From positions 1-16,679 of the forward strand of contig CAKVJE010000037.1 in the NCBI GenBank assembly GCA_934754735.1: 16,679 nt of DNA. The letters run 5' to 3'. The notes under the pieces are model-generated. The model did not search any database. It was not told where the DNA came from and was given only the letters and a program-made list of their open reading frames with translations. Source of the DNA: an uncultured Candidatus Melainabacteria bacterium. Lineage in GTDB: Bacteria > Cyanobacteriota > Vampirovibrionia > Gastranaerophilales > Gastranaerophilaceae. This document shows, in pieces, positions 6,338 to 14,375 of this stretch. Every line of letters begins with the position of its first letter. Position 1 is the stretch's first letter. The translations under genes were made by a program, and so were the position numbers.

Positions 6338-7687
6338 TTGTTTGAAAGATTTACTGAAAGAGCGGTTAACGTTGTAAGTGAAGCACAAAGACTCGCAAAA
6401 GAAATGGGTTGTTCAGAAGTTAAGCCTGAACACTTATTGCTTGCGCTTGTGAATGAAGCAAAAGGCGTATCTTTAAAGCTTTTTAGAATGTATGGTGTTA
6501 CTCCGGAAGCAATGGAAAAAGAGATTGATAAATATGTTATCAAAACTTCTAAAAACGTTGAAAACATTCCTTTTAGCCACTCTTTCAAAGAAATCTTGAA
6601 ACATACACTTGATTTAGCAAACAAATCAGGTAACAACAATATTCTGTTTGAGCATTTGTTTTTATCCGTAATAAATGATAAGAATTCAAATATTCAAGCA
6701 ATTTTATCAAGTTTTGATTTTAATACATACAATTCGAAAGATATTCTAACAAAGCTTGTTGAAAAGAAAATCAAGCGATTAGAGCACCCGGAATCCGTCG
6801 ACGAAGATGAGAACAAGAGCAGTTTTGAAGCTGTTTATGAAGGCGAAGCCTTATCCGGAGTTTTGGAGGGTGCTGTTTCAAAATTATCTGCAGCAGGTTA
6901 CGAAATTTTGGGTACAGAACAGATAATGGCGTCAATTTTGGAAAACGCAAGTCCTGAACTTATTCAAACTATTAACAAGTTTGGTTTAAATGCTCAGAAT
7001 TTTGAACAAAAACTTGCCGAACAACAATCAAGACAAGCAGAATATGAAGATAAGAAAATTATATTTACACCGAATGCATTTTTTATGATGAATTCTGCGT
7101 TACAAACCGCAAAAGAATTAGGCTCATCAGTAATCACTCCTGAGCACATAGTTTTGAGTGTTTTAAAGAACAAAAAAGGCTTGGCTTACGATGTTATTAA
7201 ATCGCTCGGCATAAATTCTGAAAAACTATCAGAAGATATATTGAAGCCGATTGAGAAGCAGATGCCGGAAGTTCTAACTATTATGAAGCTTGCTAAAGAA
7301 GAAGCTCGTAGAATCGGTAGAAATGTTGTAGGGACAGAAATGTTTTTACTTGGTATTATTGCAGAAGGTACAAGTATTGCGTTTGAGGTTCTTAATGATT
7401 TAGAAATTAATATGAAAGATGCAAGGCTTGTTGTTGAAGGGCTTGTAGGGTACGGTAACGAATATTTTGATAAAGAAATTGTTTTTACAAATCGTGCAAA
7501 AAAAGTATTAGAACGTGCTTGGCTTTTAGCAAAAAAATCCAATAAACAAAAAATTGAAGCAGTTGACTTATTGATTGCAATTACAGAAGAACCTGATTCT
7601 TTGGCGATGAAAGTGCTTGACCAATTAGGTGTAGATGCGGTTGAAATTAAGCACGGTATTCAAGCAGAAATAAGAAGAATGGGGTAA
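6338..7687 (+). CDS. Standalone protein of six Clp N-domain half-repeats, no AAA+ ATPase
   Basis: This 449-residue protein begins MFERFTERA, the hallmark start of ClpC, but is made only of Clp_N-type helical repeats. I count six half-repeats forming three double domains: about 2-65 with 78-145, 164-228 with 240-302, and 311-370 with 380-445. There is no Walker A/B, no ATPase module, and no ClpP-binding loop. Each half-repeat carries the T/P-E-H-hydrophobic helix start: E31, E105, E194, E269 and E334, with Asp (D410) in the last. In ClpC the equivalent Glu residues bind phosphoarginine and adaptors. The start is TTG, supported by GAGGAAT about 8 bases upstream and by the exact family N-terminus. 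It lies 5 bases after DUF1292 and 11 before tilS. Likely an adaptor, decoy or substrate-binding scaffold for a Clp protease (inference). Naming the domains is secure; the function is not. Confidence 0.9.
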   Translation: MFERFTERAVNVVSEAQRLAKEMGCSEVKPEHLLLALVNEAKGVSLKLFRMYGVTPEAMEKEIDKYVIKTSKNVENIPFSHSFKEILKHTLDLANKSGNNNILFEHLFLSVINDKNSNIQAILSSFDFNTYNSKDILTKLVEKKIKRLEHPESVDEDENKSSFEAVYEGEALSGVLEGAVSKLSAAGYEILGTEQIMASILENASPELIQTINKFGLNAQNFEQKLAEQQSRQAEYEDKKIIFTPNAFFMMNSALQTAKELGSSVITPEHIVLSVLKNKKGLAYDVIKSLGINSEKLSEDILKPIEKQMPEVLTIMKLAKEEARRIGRNVVGTEMFLLGIIAEGTSIAFEVLNDLEINMKDARLVVEGLVGYGNEYFDKEIVFTNRAKKVLERAWLLAKKSNKQKIEAVDLLIAITEEPDSLAMKVLDQLGVDAVEIKHGIQAEIRRMG

Positions 7688-7698
7688 TTGGAGGGCGT

Positions 7699-9054
7699 AT
7701 GGACGCGGTAACCCAAAGGGTTGCGGATTTTATTACAAAATATAATCTTCAAGACAAAACAATTATTGTTGGTTTCTCGGGAGGTTATGACTCCATGTGT
7801 CTTTTAAATATTTTATCCGAATTAAAGCAATTGCCTGATTTTCTTGAAATGACCGTTGTTGCAGCGCATTTTAATCATAATTGGCGCGGTGAAGAATCTT
7901 TAAGAGAGCAGGAAATTTGCAGAATTTTTGCATGCAGTAAAGGGTTTGAATTTTACCTAAAAGAAGCGCCAAAAGGTTTGAAGAAAACTGAGAATGATGC
8001 GAGAATTGCTCGTTATGAATTTTTTGAAGAAGCATTTGAAGAATTTGACGCAGATGCTGTTTTTACGGCTCACAACAAAGACGATAATGCAGAAACTGTT
8101 TTATATCGTATTATTAAAGGAACAGGAATTGTTGGTTTAAAAGGAATTTCAGAAAGAAGAAAATGTTTTTATCGACCATTATTAAAAACAAGAAGGGTTG
8201 AGATTGTTGATTATTGTAATGAACACAATCTTTCTCCAAACAACGATTCTTCAAACTCAAATACAGCTTATAAACGTAACTATTTAAGACTGAATGTAAT
8301 TCCGACATTAGAAAAAATTAATGAAAACGTAAAAGATGCACTGAATATTTTAGCTGTAAATGCAAATAACGACAATGAAATAATTGAAGAATATTTAAAA
8401 CCTTTAAGAAGTAAAATTTTTGACGGCGATAAAATTATTTCTTCCGAATATAGAAAACTTATTAAGCCTGCAAAATTAAGATTTTTACATGAATATGTAC
8501 AAATGCTAGACTTAGATTATGATTTTAAAAAAATTAATGAGCTTTATGAGTTTATTGAATCTAATGTTACGCAGAAAAACGGTACAACAAAATCACTTGC
8601 GACTGCTCTTTGGCTTTACGCAGATGATAAAATAGTTGAACCTATTCCTCACAAAAGACAGGAAACTGACGCAAAGCAGGATTTGACAATTTTAGTCAAT
8701 GGTGAAGGTGAATATCAATTTGGTGACAAAACTTTAACAATAAAGAATTTTGAAGAGAAGGAATTTTTTGTTTTTCCTGAATCAACATCAAATTTTGCTT
8801 ACGTGGATTTATCTAAAGTTAAATTTCCACTTACTTTGCGCTATAGAAAAGATGGTGATATTATAAGCCCGTTTGGAATGACAGGTACAATGAAGTTGAA
8901 AAAATACTTGAATTCCAAGGGTGTTTCAAGGCATAATCGCGATAAAATAATGCTTTTATGCAACGAAGAAGAAGTTTTATGGGTGTTTGGCGTAGGTATA
9001 AGCAGTAAAATCGGAGTAAAAATCAATCCAACACACGTTTTAGAGGTGATTTAA
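7699..9054 (+). CDS. tilS: tRNA(Ile)-lysidine synthase
   Basis: Joins lysine to C34 of the CAU-anticodon tRNA-Ile using ATP, which changes its reading from AUG to AUA; essential in most bacteria. At 451 residues it is full length. Seen: the PP-loop SGGYDS (27-32; the usual fourth residue varies), HFNHNWRGEES (57-67), a helix NDARIARYEFFEE, and AHNKDDNAETVLYRIIKGTG (124-143), all TilS signatures. The C-terminal TilS domain is clear near 378-445, with the R-x-R-K-DGD-x-I-x-P and GVSRHNRDK motifs. The GGAGGG ribosome site is 4 bases before the ATG. It is followed by hpt after a single base, a very common arrangement. Confidence 0.97.
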   Translation: MDAVTQRVADFITKYNLQDKTIIVGFSGGYDSMCLLNILSELKQLPDFLEMTVVAAHFNHNWRGEESLREQEICRIFACSKGFEFYLKEAPKGLKKTENDARIARYEFFEEAFEEFDADAVFTAHNKDDNAETVLYRIIKGTGIVGLKGISERRKCFYRPLLKTRRVEIVDYCNEHNLSPNNDSSNSNTAYKRNYLRLNVIPTLEKINENVKDALNILAVNANNDNEIIEEYLKPLRSKIFDGDKIISSEYRKLIKPAKLRFLHEYVQMLDLDYDFKKINELYEFIESNVTQKNGTTKSLATALWLYADDKIVEPIPHKRQETDAKQDLTILVNGEGEYQFGDKTLTIKNFEEKEFFVFPESTSNFAYVDLSKVKFPLTLRYRKDGDIISPFGMTGTMKLKKYLNSKGVSRHNRDKIMLLCNEEEVLWVFGVGISSKIGVKINPTHVLEVI

Positions 9055-9055
9055 T

Positions 9056-9586
9056 ATGAAAATGATAACTGAAAGTGATTTAAAAGTTTTGTTTAGCGCA
9101 GATGCTATTCAAAAAGGTATTGCAGATTTGGGAGCTAAATTGAATGACATCTACGGTCAAGAAGAACTTTATTTGATTTGTGTTTTAAAGGGTTCTGTGA
9201 TGTTTATGGTAGATTTATCAAAACATTTAAAAATGCCTCTTAGAATGGAATTTATAAGACTTTCTAGCTACGGTTCAGGTTTTGCGTCTACAGGAAAAGT
9301 GAACGCGGTTGATATTTCTCTACCTGACTTGAACGCTAAAAATGTTTTAATCGTGGAAGATATTATTGATACAGGACATACTGCAAAATTTTTAGTAGAT
9401 TTTATTAATCATAATTTTAAAGTAAAAAGTTTGAATTTTTGTTCATTATTGGATAAAAAAGTTAAACGAGAAGTAGAAATTGACGCAGATTATTATTGTT
9501 TTGAAATTGATGATAAATTTCTTGTAGGTTATGGCTTAGACTATGACGGCTATTACCGCAACTTGCCTTATATCGGATATGTGTAA
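9056..9586 (+). CDS. hpt: Hypoxanthine(-guanine) phosphoribosyltransferase
   Basis: Purine salvage: transfers phosphoribose from PRPP to hypoxanthine or guanine, giving IMP or GMP, in the cytosol. 176 residues, normal length. Seen: LKGS (44-47) of the pyrophosphate-binding loop, the PRPP-binding motif VLIVEDIIDTGHT (97-109) with its adjacent acidic pair, and the C-terminal FLVGYGLDYDGYYRNLPYIG (155-174), which matches the base-binding end of bacterial Hpt almost word for word. The ribosome site GAGGTGAT lies inside the last codons of tilS. Last gene of the operon that starts at 4059. Confidence 0.96.
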   Translation: MKMITESDLKVLFSADAIQKGIADLGAKLNDIYGQEELYLICVLKGSVMFMVDLSKHLKMPLRMEFIRLSSYGSGFASTGKVNAVDISLPDLNAKNVLIVEDIIDTGHTAKFLVDFINHNFKVKSLNFCSLLDKKVKREVEIDADYYCFEIDDKFLVGYGLDYDGYYRNLPYIGYV

Positions 9587-9591
9587 ATAAC

Positions 9592-9620
9592 TATACACAA
9601 TTGAGGTTATTTGGTATAAT
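9592..9620 (+). promoter_or_regulatory. Predicted promoter for the metallophosphoesterase gene
   Basis: A perfect -10 TATAAT (9615-9620) is preceded by a weak -35 TATACA (9592-9597) at 17 bases. The ATG follows the -10 box by only 8 bases, so transcripts would start on or within two bases of the start codon. The -35 overlaps a 6-bp inverted repeat (9580-9585 with 9594-9599). Confidence 0.55.
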
Positions 9621-9628
9621 AGTTAATT

Positions 9629-10609
9629 ATGAAGCGATATAAACGTAAAAAAGAATCATTTTTTTCAAAAATAATTAATTGTGTCCTAACTCTTTTAATT
9701 GCGTGTGCAATAGGTTCACAAGTTTGTACTGCAGCAAACAATAATTTAAGGGTTGCACAAGTTAGTGATGCGCATTTTTCATCATTTGAAGAAAATACTT
9801 CATATAAATTTCTGAAAAAATCTCCAGAGCTTTTGGATGATGTTATTTTTCAAATAAATACATCAGGACCTTATGATTTTGTTATGTTTACAGGTGATTT
9901 GGTTAATAAACCAAAAGTAAGTGAATTGGAAAAATTTATTTCTCATACAAATAATTTGATCTATCCTTGGTATGCAATTGATGGCAATCATGATATCAGC
10001 ATTGACGGGCCACTTACAAAACAGAAATTCTTATCAACACTTGCTGCAAACAATGACAATATGCAGCAAGAAAATATTTATTACGCATTTACACCTAAAA
10101 AAGGATTTAGAGTTATTTGTTTAGATTCTATTATTGACTACAAATTAACTTCAAACGGTGAAATCTCTAATGAAGAATTTATGTGGCTTACTCAAGAATT
10201 GGAAGAACATGCTAAAGATACTGTAATTGTATGCTCGCATGTTCCAATTATAGAGCCGTTTTCTAGTCCAAATCATAAGATGATTAATGAATATGAAGTA
10301 AGAAAATTACTCAAGTCGCACAAAAATCCTGTAATTGTTTTACAAGGACATTATCATACAACTAAAATTATCCAAGATAATAATATGCTGGTTGTAGCAT
10401 GTCCATCTTTGGTTACTTATCCTAATGCATTCAGAGTTATTAATATAAATTCTAATAAACAAAGAACTCTAGTTGATGTTTATTTGAAAGAAACTAATTT
10501 AAAAGACATACAATCACGTTCAAAACTCAGACTTATGGGTACTGAAAGATTGTATGGTGAAGAAAACGACAGAAACGCAAGTTTTGAATTAAAATATTAT
10601 GGAGAATAA
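9629..10609 (+). CDS. Exported calcineurin-like metallophosphoesterase
   Basis: Hydrolyses phosphoesters with two metal ions; closest in outline to the CpdA/Icc-type 3',5'-cyclic nucleotide phosphodiesterases, but the substrate cannot be read from sequence. All family motifs are present: D-x-H (D47, H49), GD (D90), GNHD (119-122), the SHVP histidine (H204) and GHYH (H241, H243). The N-terminus has a basic stretch (KRYKRKK) then a hydrophobic run to about residue 30. Either signal peptidase I cuts near CTAA (33-36) or LIAC (23-26) acts as a lipobox, so the protein is probably outside the cytoplasm. 326 residues. No ribosome site precedes the ATG, in keeping with the predicted leaderless transcript. 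The next gene follows after two bases. Confidence 0.9.
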   Translation: MKRYKRKKESFFSKIINCVLTLLIACAIGSQVCTAANNNLRVAQVSDAHFSSFEENTSYKFLKKSPELLDDVIFQINTSGPYDFVMFTGDLVNKPKVSELEKFISHTNNLIYPWYAIDGNHDISIDGPLTKQKFLSTLAANNDNMQQENIYYAFTPKKGFRVICLDSIIDYKLTSNGEISNEEFMWLTQELEEHAKDTVIVCSHVPIIEPFSSPNHKMINEYEVRKLLKSHKNPVIVLQGHYHTTKIIQDNNMLVVACPSLVTYPNAFRVININSNKQRTLVDVYLKETNLKDIQSRSKLRLMGTERLYGEENDRNASFELKYYGE

Positions 10610-10611
10610 GA

Positions 10612-11535
10612 ATGGACGAGTTTAAAATCAAATTCAGAGGAATAAGAGGCAGCTATCCGGTTCCGGATAAAAGATTTTTAAAATACGGTGGAAACACATC
10701 TTGCGTAGAAGTTCGTGTTGGAGGGCATTTAATTATTTTAGATGCCGGTACAGGTTTAATTAGCTTGGGCAATGAACTTATGCACAAATATATTGAATCA
10801 GGTACAACAATTACGGATAGAACTCCTGTAAAATGTACAATTTTATTAAGTCATATCCATTTAGACCATATTCAAGGTTTTCCATTTTTTAGACCATGCC
10901 ATTTAGCATCTACTAGAATGTGTTTAATGGGCGGAGTCAATTACAACGAATCATTAGAAAGTGAATTAGCTAAGCTTTTATTTACAAAGTCATTTCCTCT
11001 TGACTTGGGCGATATTGCAGCTGATTTAAAGATAATGGATTTAAATGAAACAAATTACATAATTTTCAAAACAGGTGAAATGCCAAAAGTTGTGCGAGTT
11101 AATGACCTAAAAGAAGGTGATTACACAGATGATGATGTTGTAATTACTTGCTACAAATCTTATGCCCACCCTCAAAACGGCGTATTTATTTATAAAATTG
11201 CATACAAAGGTAAAACTCTTGTTTATGCAACGGATAAAGAAAGCTATCCCGGCGGTGATAAAAAATTGGTTAAATTTGCTAAAGGATGCGATTTGCTTAT
11301 CCATGACGCACAATATTCTACAGAAGATTATTTGAGCATTTACGTTCCAAAACAGGGTTATGGTCATTCGACTTTTGAAATGGCACTTGATTGTAAAGAA
11401 CAAGTAGGCGCAAAAAAACTTGTCTATTTCCACTATGACCCTGGATACAATGACGAAAAATTAGACTTATTATCGGAAGAATATGCTTCTGAAGATGCGA
11501 TAATGGCTTATGAAGGATTAGAAATCGAATTATAA
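10612..11535 (+). CDS. MBL-fold metallo-hydrolase
   Basis: Metallo-beta-lactamase fold hydrolase, 307 residues, no signal peptide, so cytoplasmic. Metal ligands visible: HIHLDH (H81, H83, D85, H86), H186, the bridging Asp in YATDKE (D208), and the final His in VYFHYDP (H274). Further conserved points are GGNTSCVE (26-33), DAGTG (44-48), LIHDAQY (229-235) and GHST (251-254). The GGNTSC start and GHST end place it with the subgroup related to PhnP and cyanobacterial and two-component-associated MBL proteins, rather than glyoxalase II. The natural substrate is unknown. Its ribosome site GGAGA lies in the end of the preceding gene, and its TAA shares one base with the next ATG. Confidence 0.92.
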   Translation: MDEFKIKFRGIRGSYPVPDKRFLKYGGNTSCVEVRVGGHLIILDAGTGLISLGNELMHKYIESGTTITDRTPVKCTILLSHIHLDHIQGFPFFRPCHLASTRMCLMGGVNYNESLESELAKLLFTKSFPLDLGDIAADLKIMDLNETNYIIFKTGEMPKVVRVNDLKEGDYTDDDVVITCYKSYAHPQNGVFIYKIAYKGKTLVYATDKESYPGGDKKLVKFAKGCDLLIHDAQYSTEDYLSIYVPKQGYGHSTFEMALDCKEQVGAKKLVYFHYDPGYNDEKLDLLSEEYASEDAIMAYEGLEIEL

Positions 11536-12086
11536 TGAAAAAGTTTTTAACTATTTTTTTATTGTTAATTGTTGTGGTTTGTTCCGGTTATCGAAAACCG
11601 TATAAATATACAATTGATGCCGGCAAAGATGCTTTTTATCATAATAATGTCGGAATTAATTATTTGAAAGACAGAATTTATTATGCGGCTATACAGGAGT
11701 TTAAGATTGCTATTCAATTAAGCCCTAACACTCAAGCAACTGCGATTTTTAAGAATAATTTAGGTGAAACTTATACATTTATTGGTTATCCTGAAATGGC
11801 AAGAATTTGTTTTGAGGATGCTATTCAGCTTTATGGATTAAATTTTAAATATTATTTAAATCTTGCAGAATGCTACAAGACACTTGGTATAACCAAATCA
11901 AAAATTGCAAAACTAAAAAAATCCGAAAATCCTTATGACAAAATTATGTTAGGATTATTGCAAATACAAAACGGTGAAACGCGACAAGGAGTTATTACCC
12001 TCGACGACTTATGCACACAAGAACCAAATTTATTAATAATTCCAGCTATTAGACAATATTTAAAAGAAATCACATCAAAATTGTAA
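11535..12086 (+). CDS. Lipoprotein-like TPR-repeat protein
   Basis: 183 residues. The N-terminus MKKFLTIFLLLIVVVC is a short exported leader; C16 could be lipidated, but the residue before it is Val rather than Gly, Ala or Ser, so lipidation is uncertain. Two TPR motifs are visible (about 35-68 and 69-102) with a likely third start at about 104-118, recognised by the Gly/Ala/Tyr/Pro spacing (for example NNLGETYTFIGYPEMA). TPR proteins act as protein-binding scaffolds; no partner is evident. ATG overlaps the previous TAA by one base, so it is co-translated with the MBL gene and probably belongs to the envelope-facing run starting at 9629. Confidence 0.85.
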   Translation: MKKFLTIFLLLIVVVCSGYRKPYKYTIDAGKDAFYHNNVGINYLKDRIYYAAIQEFKIAIQLSPNTQATAIFKNNLGETYTFIGYPEMARICFEDAIQLYGLNFKYYLNLAECYKTLGITKSKIAKLKKSENPYDKIMLGLLQIQNGETRQGVITLDDLCTQEPNLLIIPAIRQYLKEITSKL

Positions 12087-12094
12087 AGAACTAT

Positions 12095-12129
12095 TTACCC
12101 AGTTAGGTAATTTATAATACTTTAGTATT
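12095..12129. promoter_or_regulatory. Possible promoter/operator before the histidine kinase
   Basis: Between the TPR gene and the kinase ATG there are only 57 bases. They hold TTACC/GGTAA (12095-12099, 12106-12110), a TATAAT-like box (12113-12118) and a small palindrome AATACT-TT-AGTATT (12116-12129). No good -35 lies at the right distance, so the kinase could instead be read through from upstream. Confidence 0.3.
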
Positions 12130-12143
12130 CTTGTAGTATAAAT

Positions 12144-13817
12144 ATGTTAATCTCAAATAGAAGTGTAAATCCGACGATGAGTATTCTAAAAGATTTAATC
12201 ATATTAAATATATTTGTAATATCATTAATAGTTCTTTTTCAAACCACAAACGACGTTGTGGGTTTAATTACTGTAATTATTACAGTTTCAATTTTTGTAT
12301 TAAAACATGTTAAGTTGAATATGGTTTTAAAAAGCGAATTAAGTAATAAACTTAAATTTTTTGAAGCATTGTTAAATTCATCAACAGACGTTATATTGTA
12401 TCAAGACACTAATTTAAATATCATTGCTTGCAACCAAATACTTTGTAACGTTCATAACAAAACAAGAGAAGAAATTTTAGGTAAAGATTTAAAATATTTA
12501 TTTAAAGACAATCCTAAAAACTCTGAGATTTGTGCTCTTATGATTGAAAAACTTAAAGAAGTTTTAAGAACACAAAAAACCGTAAAACTCTTCGGAACAG
12601 TATATGAGAATGAGCCTCATTATTATAACATTTTGATTTCGCCAACTTTTTCAGTAAGTAATAAAATGAATGGCACACTTCTTGTTGCAAGAAATGTTAC
12701 AGCTGAATATAATGCAAGCAAGCGTGCTGTAGAGAAAGAAAGACAAATGAAATGTATACTGGAAAATGTTCCGATTGATGCATTTATGAAAGATAAAAAC
12801 GATAAATTTATTATCGGTAGCTCTTCTTTCGAAAAAATCTTAGATTTGCAAAAAAATGAAAAAATGCGTCAACTTGTCCTTTCTGATATTTTTCAACAAG
12901 AATATTTGGATTTTGTTAAAAAAGAAGAAGCCGAAATCTACAAAAACAAAAAGCCAATTATTACAGAAAGATTGATTGCTTTCCCTAACAAAACATTCTG
13001 GGGTAGAGTTTGTAAGGCTCCTATACTAGACGATGACGGCAATGTAGAATACTTAGTTGTTATGTATGAAAATATTGAAGCTGAAAAAGAAATTGAACGC
13101 CAAAAAGAATACTTTATGGAAACTCTGATTCATGATTTAAAAGTCCCTACAATTGCACAACTTCGCGGATTAGAACTTCTACAAAAAGGAACATTTGGAA
13201 TTATTAACAATGACCAAAAAGAAATCCTAAGCAACATTACTGATTCTTGCCAATATATTTTAACTATGATTTCAATGGTGCTTAATACATATAGATTTGA
13301 AAATAGCAAAAATTCACTGTATTATGAAAAATTTGACTTGGTTGATATCGTTATTCAAGGTTTTGAAGAAGTAGCTAAAACAGCTAAAGAAAAAGATATT
13401 TCATTTGTTTATCAAGCAGGAGAAGGAGATACAAATCTTGAAGCTGATAAAGAAGAAATGAAAAAAGTTGTTACAAATCTTCTTAGCAATGCTGTTGTCT
13501 ACTCAAATAGAGGCGAAAAAATTATTGTTCAAATAGAAAACGAAAATAATAGTTTAAAACTTTCTATCACTAGCAAAGGCATAAGTTTATCAAGTCGCGA
13601 ATGCAGAAATCTGTTCGAACGTGCATCTGAAAACAACCCTAAATTTACAACAGTTGGACATGGTATCGGCTTATATTTGTGTAAAAAAATTATTGATATG
13701 CATAATGGTAAAATTTTTGCTTCTACAGATGGATATACAACAAATACGTTTTCTTTCATCGTACCGCAATTTAGACCAAAAATTGTACAAAAAAGTACAA
13801 CACCTTTATACATCTAA
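12144..13817 (+). CDS. Membrane-bound PAS-PAS histidine kinase with a degenerate G1 box
   Basis: Orphan sensor kinase of 557 residues. Order: two transmembrane helices (about 17-33 and 38-55) with almost no loop between, so it has no periplasmic sensor; PAS 1 (about 70-190); PAS 2 (about 200-315); HisKA with phospho-acceptor H330 in HDLKVP; and HATPase_c. The N box (NLLSNA, N445, N449), F box (FERASE) and G2 box (GHGIGLYLCKKI, 505-516) are intact. The G1 box, normally D-x-G-x-G, reads S-K-G-I-S (477-481), so both the adenine-binding Asp and the second Gly are lost. Kinase activity may be weakened or absent. No response regulator lies in the window. Neither the ATG at 12144 nor the in-frame ATG at 12177 has a good ribosome site; I keep the longer form, but the shorter one also retains both helices. 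Confidence 0.9.
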   Translation: MLISNRSVNPTMSILKDLIILNIFVISLIVLFQTTNDVVGLITVIITVSIFVLKHVKLNMVLKSELSNKLKFFEALLNSSTDVILYQDTNLNIIACNQILCNVHNKTREEILGKDLKYLFKDNPKNSEICALMIEKLKEVLRTQKTVKLFGTVYENEPHYYNILISPTFSVSNKMNGTLLVARNVTAEYNASKRAVEKERQMKCILENVPIDAFMKDKNDKFIIGSSSFEKILDLQKNEKMRQLVLSDIFQQEYLDFVKKEEAEIYKNKKPIITERLIAFPNKTFWGRVCKAPILDDDGNVEYLVVMYENIEAEKEIERQKEYFMETLIHDLKVPTIAQLRGLELLQKGTFGIINNDQKEILSNITDSCQYILTMISMVLNTYRFENSKNSLYYEKFDLVDIVIQGFEEVAKTAKEKDISFVYQAGEGDTNLEADKEEMKKVVTNLLSNAVVYSNRGEKIIVQIENENNSLKLSITSKGISLSSRECRNLFERASENNPKFTTVGHGIGLYLCKKIIDMHNGKIFASTDGYTTNTFSFIVPQFRPKIVQKSTTPLYI

Positions 13818-13852
13818 TTTAAAAAAAATATCATTTTAATCAAGTGCAATAA

Positions 13853-13887
13853 AAAGTCCTAATCACTTTAAAAGTGATTAGGACTTT
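13853..13887. terminator. Strong intrinsic terminator between convergent genes (HU side canonical)
   Basis: Perfect 17-base inverted repeat (13853-13869 with 13871-13887), folding as about 15 bp with a 5-base loop. On the minus strand, downstream of hup, the stem is followed by a T-rich run (CTTTTTATT), so it is a classic terminator for HU. On the plus strand, after the kinase, the following T-run is interrupted (TTTAAACTTTTT), so it probably also ends kinase transcripts but less efficiently. Confidence 0.9.
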
Positions 13888-13908
13888 AAACTTTTTAAAA
13901 GCCGTTAA

Positions 13909-14187
13909 TTACTTACCGTTAACAACTTCTTTAAATTTCTTACCAGCAGAGAATACAGGAACTGTTTTAGCAGGAATTTTGATTTCCTTACCAGTTTGTG
14001 GGTTTCTGCCGTTTCTAGCAGCTCTCTTACGAGGTTCAAAAGTACCAAAACCAACTAAAGTAACTTTTTTACCTTTAGAAACTGTTTTTTGAACTGTTTC
14101 AATTAAAGCTGATAATACTTCATTAGCTTCTTTTTGAGTAACTTTAGATTTCTTTGAAATTTCTTGTACTAATTCTTCTTTGTTCAT
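13909..14187 (-). CDS. hup: HU-family histone-like DNA-binding protein
   Basis: Small basic nucleoid protein that binds and bends DNA as a dimer. 92 residues, full length. Typical features are the helical N-terminal dimerisation half, GFGTFEPRKRAARNGRNP, and RNPQTG (61-66) with the intercalating Pro63 at the arm tip. The ATG is preceded by AAAGGAG at 8 bases. Single-gene unit with its own promoter and terminator. It could be the alpha or beta type; only one HU gene is in view, so I use the general symbol. Confidence 0.97.
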   Translation of the reverse strand: MNKEELVQEISKKSKVTQKEANEVLSALIETVQKTVSKGKKVTLVGFGTFEPRKRAARNGRNPQTGKEIKIPAKTVPVFSAGKKFKEVVNGK

Positions 14188-14220
14188 TGTTAAAACTCCT
14201 TTCTTCTATTTACAAATTCT

Positions 14221-14248
14221 ATTATACAAACTCCAGCCTAGAATGCAA
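14221..14248 (-). promoter_or_regulatory. Promoter of the HU gene
   Basis: On the minus strand, -35 TTGCAT (14248-14243) and -10 TATAAT (14226-14221) are 16 bases apart, with the -10 perfect. The start would be near 14214, giving a leader of about 27 bases that holds the AAAGGAG ribosome site. This is the best promoter in the window. Confidence 0.75.
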
Positions 14249-14299
14249 GTCTTTTTTTCTTCAAAATACTTTATTTATCTAGCTTTTAGACCAACAGCA

Positions 14300-14328
14300 C
14301 AAAAAATATAAAAAATCAACGACTTTTT
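14300..14328 (-). terminator. Weak AT-rich terminator candidate for the YibE/F gene
   Basis: On the minus strand, about 50 bases after the stop, AAAAAGTC (14328-14321), loop GTT and GATTTTTT (14317-14310) form an 8-bp stem with one G-U pair, followed by TATATTTTTT (14309-14300). The stem is very AU-rich, so the call is tentative. Confidence 0.35.
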
Positions 14329-14375
14329 ATATTATGCCTGCATGATTTGTTATAAGCTAATTTTAGAGTTTATAA

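Noticed and set aside
9580..9599. TGTGTA/TACACA inverted repeat after hpt as a terminator
   Set aside because: Six AT-rich base pairs, an 8-base loop and no T-run; it may simply overlap the next promoter.
4059..12086. The linked run of operons as a defence or conflict system
   Set aside because: RuvX, TilS and Hpt are core genes. The MBL hydrolase, phosphoesterase and TPR protein form a separate run with export signals on two of three members and no nucleotide-signalling or effector gene.
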